Shown here: piece after piece, positions 55,759 to 64,000 of the stretch
Numbering within the stretch: position 1 is the stretch's first letter
Layout of the letters: each line of letters starts with the position of its first letter
Assembly (NCBI GenBank): GCA_039707655.1
Contig: CM077676.1
Span: forward strand, 455,504,379 to 455,568,378
Source: Elymus sibiricus
Lineage: Eukaryota; Streptophyta; Magnoliopsida; Poales; Poaceae
Direction: 5' to 3'
DNA length: 64,000 nt
The notes under the pieces: generated by a model
Database searches by the model: none
What the model was told of the DNA's origin: nothing
What the model saw: only the letters and a program-made list of their open reading frames with translations
Program-made: the position numbers and the translations under genes

Positions 55759-58503
55759 ATGAAGAATCTGAAGGATGCTAAGACCAAGATCGTTCCCTCT
55801 AAGACGAGGGTAGGTAAGGAACTGCCATCTAGCTCTGCACTTGATTCACCTTCTGTTTTGAGTAAACTTGCAACACCACCACCTTCTATTAATTCTGATA
55901 TGTCGCAAGTTATTGATGATACCACTTCTGCTATAAATGATACTTCTGATGATGCTAGTACTAGGCTTGATAATGTTGTGCCACTTGGTGAATTTCTTGC
56001 TGAACAAATTGCTAAAGCTAAAGAAACTGAAAATGTTGAAACTCTTGAAAATTATGATTCACCTATTATGCCTAGCTCTCCTACTAGAGTTGAAACACCT
56101 GATGAACATTGCTTTGATAGGGAGACGGCTAGAGCCATTCTTGCTTGTAATGATAGAAATGAAGTTATAAAACTGCTTGCTGAAATGAAGGAAAAATCTC
56201 TGAGGGAGGGAATGAAATATGATCCTAAGTTTGCTACCTCTCCCATATTTGTTACTGATAAGGATTATGAATTTTCTGTCGATCCTGAGTTAATTACTTT
56301 GGTTGAATCTGATCCTTTCCATGGCTATGAAACTGAAACCGTTGTGGCACATCTTACTAGATTAAATGATATAGCCACCCTATTTGCTCATGAGGAAAAA
56401 ATTCGCTATTACTATATTCTTAAGTTGTTTCCTTTCCCATTAAAGGGTGATGCTAAGGAATGGTATAATAATCTTGCTCCTGGATGTGTGCGTAGTCCCC
56501 AGGGTATGATTTATTACTTCTTTGAAAAATATTTTCCTGCTCATAAGAAACAACCTGCTCTACAGGAAATATTTAACTTTGTGCAAATTAAAGAAGAGAA
56601 TCTCCCTCAAACTTGGGGGAGGCTTCTCCAATTACTTAATGCTTTGCCTGATCATCCTCTTAAGAAAAATGAAATACTTGATATCTTCTATAATGGACTA
56701 ACCGATGCTTCTAGGGATTACCTAGATAGTTGTGCGAGTTGTCTTTTCAGGGAACGGGCTATTGAACAAGCTGAGGAACTATTGAATAATATATTGAAGA
56801 ATGATAATGATTGGACACTTCCCGAACCACCGCCTAAACCCACTCCGAAGAAGAGGGGTATTTTATATCTCAGTCCTGAAGATATGCAATAAGCAAAGAA
56901 ATGTATGAAGGAAAAAGGTATTAAAGCTGAAGATGTTAAGAATTTACCACCTATTGAAGAAATACATGGTCTTGACACACCGCCACAGGTAGTAGAGGTA
57001 AATTCTCTTATAAAGTTTGATGAAAGTGATATTCCTTATAACAAACCTCCTAGTCAATGCTTGTATGAATTTGACAATTATATTATTAAGCAAGATCATT
57101 TCAATGCAAATGTTATGAAACAGTTGAAACGAAATGCCTACATGATTGATCGCTTGAGGGACTTGTTATTTGGAATTGCTAATGATGTCAAAGGTGTAAG
57201 TAAACATGCATCTATGGTTCAAACCCAACTAGAACAAGTTGCCAAATCACAAGGTGAATTGCTCAATGAAATGAATAACAATATGAATGATCATGTTGTT
57301 AGGGTAATGACTAGAGGAGGTAGAATGACTCAGGAGCCACTTTATCCTGAGGGCCACCCTAAAAGAATTGAACAAGACTCTCAAAGAATTAATGTTGATG
57401 CACCTAGTCCATCTAAAAAAAAGAAAAAGAAAAATGATAGGACTTTGCATACTTCTAGTGAACCCGAGGTAGAAAAACCCTTGGAGGATAGTAATGATGT
57501 TTCTATTTCTGATGCTGAAACACAATCTGGTAATAAACATTCACCTAACGATAATAATAATGATGATGCTCATGTGGATACCCAACTAGATAATGATAAA
57601 GAACTTGATAATGATGTTGAAATAGAACCTGCTGTTGATCTTGATAACCCACCTTCTAAAAATAAACGTTATGATAAAAGAGACTTCGTTGCTAGAAAAC
57701 ATGGTAAAGAAAGAGAACCATGGGTCCAGAAACCCATGCCCTTTCCTCCTAAACCATCTAAGAAAAAGGATGAGGAAGAATTTGAACGCTTTGCTGAAAT
57801 GCTTAGGCGAGTCTTTTTGCGTACTCGTTTGACTGATATTTTAAAGATGGCCCCTTATGCTAAATATATGAAAGACATTGTCACAAATAAAAGAAAGATA
57901 CCTGAAGCTGAAATTTCCACCATGCTTGCAAATTATTCTTTTAAGGACGGAGTACCTAAGAAACTAGGAGATCCAGGAATACCAACAATACCGTGCTCCA
58001 TTAAACGAAATTATGTCAAAACTGCTTTGTGTGATTTAGGAGCCGGTGTTAGTGTTATGCCTTTCTCTTTATATAAAAGACTTGATTTGAATAAACTCAC
58101 TCCCACTGAAATATCATTGCAAATGGCTGACAAATCAACTGCCATACCTATCGGTGTTTGTGAGGATGTGCCCGTTGTAGTTGCAAATGTTACTATTCTA
58201 ACAGACTTTGTTATACTTGATATGCCCGAGGATGTCAACATGTCGATTATCCTTGGTAGACCCTTTTTTAATACTGATGGGGCTGTTATTGATTGCAACA
58301 AAAGCAAGGTCACTTTTCATATCAATGGTAATGAACATATGGTGCACTTTCCGAAGAAACAATTTCAAGTAAATGGTATTCGTGTTATTGGAAAGACTCC
58401 GACAATTACTATTGGAAGTTTTCAACTCCCTCTTCCTACTGTTAAAAAGAAATATGAAACTCTTATTATTGGGGAGATGCATATCCCCGTTGAGGTAACT
58501 TAG
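55759..58503 (+). pseudogene. Gag-protease of the Athila-like element, one nonsense codon
   Basis: One long frame of about 914 codons, broken only by a TAA at 56890-56892 where Glu is expected. The N-terminus is Ser/Thr-rich and low complexity. The capsid-like gag domain has FPFPLKGDAKEWYNNL and PQTWGRLLQLLNALPDH. After a Lys/Asn-rich middle, a retropepsin-like domain follows with LCDLGAGVSVMP (DLGA in place of DTGA) and IILGRPF. It ends before any reverse transcriptase. Gag would package the RNA and the protease would process it; this copy yields at best the capsid part. Confidence 0.87.
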
Positions 58504-59303
58504 TGTTATACGAAAATTCTTCGGTTTCATGTCACTCGGAAATGGTTTGTTAATAAGACTTGATCAACCTTATTAATGGATTCTTTTTGAGAGGCATGTG
58601 GTTGATGAATTTAGTAAGCACAACCTTCTTTACCCACCTTTTGTTTTCTGTTATTTTTAGTTAAATGCAATAAAATGCCATGATTACCCTGTTTTCTTAA
58701 TTATCGGTGCAATAAAAAAGTGCCCAGAAATAAAAGTGCTCAGAATGCAATAAAATTTTGATATGAATTTTTATATAATATTTAAGAATTTTTGGCACTG
58801 GAATCATACCAAGGGGTGCCCCAGGTGTCCACGAGGCACCAGGGCATGCCACCCACCCCCCCCCCCCCCCCCCGGCGCGCCCAGGTGGCTCGTGGGCCCC
58901 CACATGGACCCCCTCACTTATCTCTTCAGTCCACTTTGTCTCTTACCTCTAGCAAAAATTCCTGATAGCTCTCTCTCTCTCGTGTTCTTGCTCACAAACC
59001 TGAAATTTTTGATCTCTTTGCTAGGAGCTCCGTTTCCGAAACTGTTTTGGGAGATTGCTCCTTGGTATGTGACTCCTCCATTGCTCCAATTAGTTTTTGC
59101 TCTAGTGGATTATATTTTGCATAATTAGCTGCTCTTGGTGCTACTGAAAATGAGCTTGCATGTTGAATTCTTTGAGTTCCAAGTAGTTTGAATGCTTGAT
59201 ATAGCCTCTAGTCATCCATATGAGTAGTTGCTATCAATCTTGTGAAGTTTTATTGATATCATTTTGTGGTCCAAATTTTTTTCAGAAATTTGTTCTTAGG
59301 AAA
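58504..59303. other. Spacer between gag-protease and the 3' ORF
   Basis: AT-rich, with a C run at 58858-58874 inside a GGCACCAGGG...GGCGCGCC block that echoes the LTR text at 54495-54590. This is where pol would lie in an autonomous element. Confidence 0.5.
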
Positions 59304-60327
59304 ATGAATATCTTCCAGAGAAGTTCTTCAAAGCGGAACGCCAAGGGAGTCCTTGGGGACTCCTCAGACAACGACCTCAACATCCCGCGTTGGACGGAGG
59401 TCCGGCCGTGCGAATGGCCGCACAATGCCTTCATGAATGAAGCCGGATTCTACCAAGAGTTTGCGCAATTCGTTGCAAATGCTGGACTAACTGACTTCCT
59501 CGCAGATGAGTGTGACCAGCACCACATCCTTACAAATTCCTTTGTGCAAAACTTTCATTTTCTGAGTAGGCTCGAACCCCCTGAGGTGCGCTTTGATTTA
59601 TATGCTGAACATTATCAGATACCTCTAGCTAAATTTTGTGAGATATGTTTGATTCCCTTTGATGGGGAAATCAGAGAGCCTCGACTGGAGGAGTTTGAGG
59701 GTTTCCTCCACACTTTAACTGTGGGAGAGGAAAGGGGTGTGTCGAAAGCCCGAGCCACCAGCTTGCAATTTCCCTCTGTTCACTACTTTGCTTTATTCAT
59801 AGGGAAATGCTTGACTGCTAGGGAGCAGGGTAGTGCGGTATGTGCACCTGACTTTGCCATTTTACGCTGAGCATTGCATAATGATAACACTTATAACCTG
59901 GGAGCCATCATTGCACGCCGCTTGCACACTAATAGGACTAGGGGGGAAAATTCATGGTGGTATTTATGCTACTCACTTAGCGAGACGTTTTAATGTTAAC
60001 ATTCGCCCTCATGATTACTTGTTGCCTAGAGTTTACTTAGATCACCAGTCTATGAGGGACCACCACTTTCTTGATGCTCTTGAGCCTCCTCACCACATTC
60101 GTTATAACTTGGTTTTTAGTGAGGATACTCGCGATATTATTCCGTTGCCTGCACCTGCTTTGTTTGATTCTCATGCCAGGAACGGATATACCGTGATGCC
60201 ATCGGACATCATTGCTTACCGGAACGCCTTGGGAGCGGCAAAGGAGGAGGCCCAGGATTGGGACGCTCGGGTGCCGCCGCCTCAGGAGTTTCACATGGGA
60301 CCGGATGGCTACTACGGATGGCCGTAG
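59304..60327 (+). pseudogene. ATHILA ORF1-like 3' protein, broken
   Basis: The frame from ATG 59304 (NIPRWTEVRPCEWP, FVANAGLTDFLADECD, FLSRLEPPEVRFDLYAE, GKCLTAREQG) resembles the plant ATHILA ORF-1 family, often seen in Athila-type 3' ORFs. A TGA at 59868-59870 and a one-base shift in the G run near 59943 break it. The downstream frame then continues (GGIYATHLARRFNV, YTVMPSDIIAYRNALG) to a stop at 60325-60327. Its role is unknown even in intact elements. Confidence 0.75.
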
Positions 60328-61724
60328 ACCAAGCTAGGCCAAAAGCCTAAGCTTGGTGGAGTACGTATTTCTCAGCGACATTACATTCATGTCCACACAT
60401 TTCATTTCAGTTGTCGGTGTTCATACTTTTTCATTGTATAATCCATGTTAATTTTTATTTTCTCGCTTTCTTCTTGTGTGTTTGAAAAACTTTGAGAAAA
60501 TCCAAAAATATTTCTCGTTTCTTTTCGGTTTTTCTTTCTAGCCTAATTAGTTGTAGTATTAAAAGAAAACCCAAAAAGATTTCTCATTTCTTCTTTTGCT
60601 TGTTGGGAGTTCTCCCGTGTAAATAGTTTTCTTTTCTCGTTTTTCGTTTTTCTCCCTTATTTGTCTTCTTCAGAAAAACTAAAAACTCCAAAAATATTTC
60701 AGTGTGTTTCTCTGAAATTATTTCCTTTTGCTGAGTCATTGTAAGGAGAAGACCACGATGAAAATGATGAGTGGCTCTCATATGCATTGTTGTTGATCTA
60801 ACAAAGAGCCCATTTTACCTTGTCTTCTCCTTTGAATAAAATGCTTGCAGATTCCAGCTTAGTCCACGGCACGCTTGCACTATTTTTATTTTCATATCAT
60901 TCAGTCGTGCAAGTGAAAGGCAATAATGACGGTGATTTGATGGAGTGACTGTGGCAAGGAAAAGCGGGTATGAACTCAACTTGTTCTTTGTTTTTTGTAA
61001 ATATGTTTAACTTAGTATCCATGATTCAGCATATTATGATTAAACATGTTTATGATGACAATTAGAGATTATAGTTGTTCATGCCATGCTTAAGTAGCTA
61101 GGAGTGGATAATGATTTATCTTGAGTGTCAACATGCATTAAAATGTTCATGATGTAGTATGATGATTTGGTATCCTCCTCTGAATGTTTCAAGTGGCTTG
61201 ACTTGGCACATGTTCACGCATGTAGTTGATTCAAAACCAACATATCCTTCACGATATTTATGTTCATGGTGCTTATATCCTACTCATGCTAGTATTCACT
61301 GTTGATTATTCATAATGCATGATTATGACCGTTTTCGCTCCCTAGCTGGTCGCTTCTCAACCTATTTGCTAGCCTTCACCTGTACTAAGCAGGAATACTG
61401 CTTGTGCATCAAAACCCTTAAGCCAAAGTTATTCCAGATGAGTCCACTATATCTACCTATATGCGGTATTACTCTGCCGTTCTAAGTAAATTTGCATGTG
61501 CCACCTCTAAGTATTCAAATGAACATCTGTTTTGTGTGCCCGTACCGCTCATGGAGCGACAGGGGGCGGTCAGTATCTTCCATTATAAGCGGGTTATTCT
61601 CATGACGAGTGTTTATTCACTTGTCCTTACACGAGATGGGCTGGTAATCGGGATGCCCAGTCGCATTGTTAAAATTGTAAAATAATAAAACAAACTCCCC
61701 CGGAAAGTTGTTGGTATGGAGGGC
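60328..61724 (+). other. 3' non-coding region of the Athila-like element
   Basis: Begins ACCAAGCTAGGCCAAAAGCC and is AT-rich, with repeated CCAAAAATATTTCTC-like phrases around 60500-60700. A segment with GATGGGCTGGTAATCGGGATG precedes the junction near 61705. No LTR is reached before the minus-strand element starts. Confidence 0.55.
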
Positions 61725-64000
61725 TGCTACTTGTAGCTTGCGTTGGTATTATCCCCGAAGAGGAAGGGATGATGCAGCACAGCAGAGGTAAGTATTTCCC
61801 TCAGTTATGAAACCAAGGTTATCAATCTAGTAGGAGAACCACGCAACACCTCGTTAGCACTACCTGCACACAAACAACAAATCCTTGCACCCAACGCAAA
61901 CGAGGGGTTGTCAATCCCTCGGCGGTTAATTGCAAGATTAAATTGTATGTGATAGATAGATAGATTGAAACAAAAATACAAAATAAAATAAAATTTTCTG
62001 TTTTCCAGCACTGGATGCAAAACTTTCTGTTTTCCAAACAACATCAATTATACTATCTTCCAAATCATCCTAAAGGCTTTACTTGGCACAAACACTAAGT
62101 AAAAACACAAAAACACAATCATACCAGTAGCATAATTGTGAAAACACAAAATAACAGAAACAAAAGGTAAAAAAAAATATTCATTGGGTTGCCTCCCAAC
62201 AAGCGCTATTGTTTTATGCCCCTAGCTAGGCATAATGCATAATTTCAAGTATTGTCATCTTTCAAGTTGATTCCATAAGTGGCCCTCATAATTGATTCAT
62301 ATGGTGCTTTAATTCTTTTCCTAGGGAAATGCTCCATACCCTTTTTTAATGGAAACTGAAATTCTATATTCCCTTCTTTCATATCAATAACGACACCTAT
62401 GGTTCGTAAGAACGGTCTACCAAGTATTATGGGGCAAGAAGAATTGCATTCAATATCAAGAACAATAAAATCAACGGGCACATAATTTCTATTTGCAAGA
62501 ATAAGAACATCATTAATTCTACCGATTGGCTTTTTAATAGTAGAATCCGCAAGATGCAAATTAAGAGAACATTCATCAATATTGGTGAAACCTAGCACAC
62601 CACATAAGGATTTTGGGATTGTGGAAACGCTAGCACCCAAATCACATAAAGCATTGCACTCATAATTTTTAATTTTAACTTTAATGGTGGGTTTCCATTA
62701 ATCATAGAATTTTCTAGGAATTGAAATTTCTAGTTCTAGCTTTTCTTCTAACGCTTTCATCATTGCTTCTACGATGTGTTTAGTAAAAGCCTTGTTTTGC
62801 TCATAAGCGTTGGGTGAATTTAACATGGATTGTAACAAAGAAATGCACTCAATCAAAGAATAATTATCATAATTAAAATCTTTGTGGTCCAAGAGAGTGG
62901 GCACATCGCTATTTAAAGTTTTTACCTCTCCAAACCCACTTTTAGCAATTTTTTCATTAAGATTTTCACCCTCTGAATTATGGGAACGCCTACTAGCTAA
63001 AGTTGACTCTTCTTCAGTCCCCTTTTCATCAAGTTTTATATTGCTAAACAAAGAATTAATAGATGAAACACCAATCATTTTAATATCCTCATCATTACTA
63101 CGATAAAATCCGGGAGGAATTGCTTTTTCTAAAAATTCTCGTTTAGCTTTTAGCATGGCGGTTCTTTTCTTACTCTCATCCATGGAGACAGATAAAGCTT
63201 TAATTGATTCACTAATATCAATTTTAGGTGGCAAAATTTTAGTCTTACGATTTTCCACATCATGAATAATTCTATCAATGCTCCTAGACATATCATCAAG
63301 CTTACTCAATTTTTCTTCTATCGTAGTGCTGAAAACTTTTTACGCATTAATAAATTCTTTAATATTAATTTCAAGATCAGAGGGAATCCTATTATTATTA
63401 TTATTATAAGAATTACCATAAGGATTGCCATAATTATTAGAGGAATTTCCAGGAAACGGCCTAGCATTGAAATTACCTCTATAAGCATTATTATTGAAAT
63501 TGTTTCGCGAGACAAAATTCACATCTACGGGATCATTATTTTTCTCAATCAAAGTGGACAATGGCACATCATTAGGATCAATATGAACATTTTTACTAGC
63601 AACCAATTTCATAAGAGCATCAACTTTATCACTCAAAGTACTAATTTCTTCAATAGAATTCACCTTTTTACTAGTAGGAGCTCTTTCAGTATGCCATTGT
63701 GAATAAGTTGCCATAATATTATCAAGCAATTTAGTAGCTTCTCCCAAAGTAATTTCCATAAAAGTACCACCCGCGGCAGAATCTAAAAGATTTCTAGAAA
63801 CAAAATTCAATCCCGCATAAAATTTTTGTATGATCATCCATAAATTTAAACCATGAGTAGGGCAATTTCTTATCATTAATTTCATCCTCTCCCAAGATTT
63901 GGCAACATGTTCATGATCAAGTTGCTTAAAATTCATAATTTGATTTCTAAGTGAAATAATTTTCGCGGGAGGAAAATACTTAGTAATAAAAGCATCTTTA
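61725..64000 (-). mobile_element. Second Athila-like gypsy element, minus orientation, runs off the window
   Basis: The low-coordinate edge near 61725 (TGCTACTTGTAGCTTGCG) is the end of its 3' LTR read inversely. A tract containing CTTTCTGTTTTCCA twice and the GGGTTGCCTCCCAAC phrase follows, then protease and gag on the minus strand. The element inserted into the 3' part of the plus-strand element. Its 5' LTR and gag start lie beyond 64000. The inner edge of the 3' LTR was not fixed. Confidence 0.72.
62245..64000 (-). pseudogene. Gag-protease of the second element, partial, two nonsense codons
   Basis: Open from the window edge at 64000 downward in one frame. Gag comes first (ITKYFPPAKI, LDHEHVAKSWERMKLM, HGLNLWMIIQKFYAGL), then an Asn/Gly-rich stretch (RPFPGNSSNNYGNPYGNSY) and a coiled linker. 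A retropepsin domain with LCDLGASVSTIPKSL and IILGRPF ends at 62245. TAA codons at 63340-63342 and 62698-62700 interrupt it. As in the neighbour, nothing like reverse transcriptase follows. Confidence 0.85.

Larger units (their letters stand above)
54285..61724 (+). mobile_element. Athila-like Ty3/gypsy element with gag-protease and an env-position ORF, no pol
   Basis: The 5' LTR is 54285-55680. The primer site follows, then a gag-protease ORF (55759-58503), a spacer with GGCGCGCCC palindromes, an ORF in the envelope position (59304-60327) and non-coding 3' sequence to about 61724. There another element in minus orientation begins. No reverse transcriptase, RNase H or integrase is seen, so this copy, and perhaps the family, depends on others. 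The 3' LTR must lie beyond the second element, outside the window. Confidence 0.8.

Overview
This is a plant nuclear window. It has spliced GT-AG genes, is about nine-tenths transposable element, and carries the kinds of element typical of the wheat tribe (Triticeae: wheat, Aegilops, barley): CACTA transposons, Athila-like Ty3/gypsy elements with LTRs starting TGATACG, L1-type LINEs and a hAT. That placement is inferred from element style and codon use. Nothing bacterial, organellar or viral was seen.

Only five features look like functional protein genes: a two-exon histone H2A with an SPKK tail (921-1511, minus); an intact four-exon hAT transposase (32612-35629, minus); two copies of a three-exon gene for an unrecognised 184-residue, four-helix membrane protein (38799-39543 plus; 44592-45390 minus) that face each other 5 kb apart; and a six-exon USP/protein-kinase gene (47898-50098, plus) whose kinase core lacks the catalytic residues.

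From 4126 to 20672 lies a three-level nest. An outer deleted CACTA holds a 5'-truncated gypsy element with its 3' LTR at 18547-19981. That gypsy is in turn split by an 11-kb inner CACTA (5816-16784, TSD CTC). Removing the inner CACTA and one TSD copy keeps a gypsy reading frame open across the junction. The inner CACTA carries a TNP2-type transposase pseudogene, a second multi-exon gene ending in an Ulp1-like domain without its catalytic residues, a small intact ORF joining an RNase H1-type hybrid-binding (viroplasmin) domain to a membrane helix, and a long hairpin. One arm of that hairpin is also copied upstream of the first gene.

The rest runs as follows. 20673-25041: a solo-LTR-like block, then a non-autonomous LTR element with TSD CAGTG. 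25042-31839: a tandem array split by one LINE, then a broken L1 LINE with an 18-bp TSD. 31840-38469: a chromovirus-like gypsy remnant split by the hAT, then a LINE 3' fragment. 38470-47900: the membrane-protein pair with several short-period arrays around it. 50100-54280: mostly anonymous AT-rich DNA. 54285-64000: two Athila-like elements in opposite orientation, both carrying gag-protease without visible reverse transcriptase, the second running off the window. Decay is mostly single nonsense changes and homopolymer frameshifts, so the copies are fairly young but dead. The hAT is the exception.
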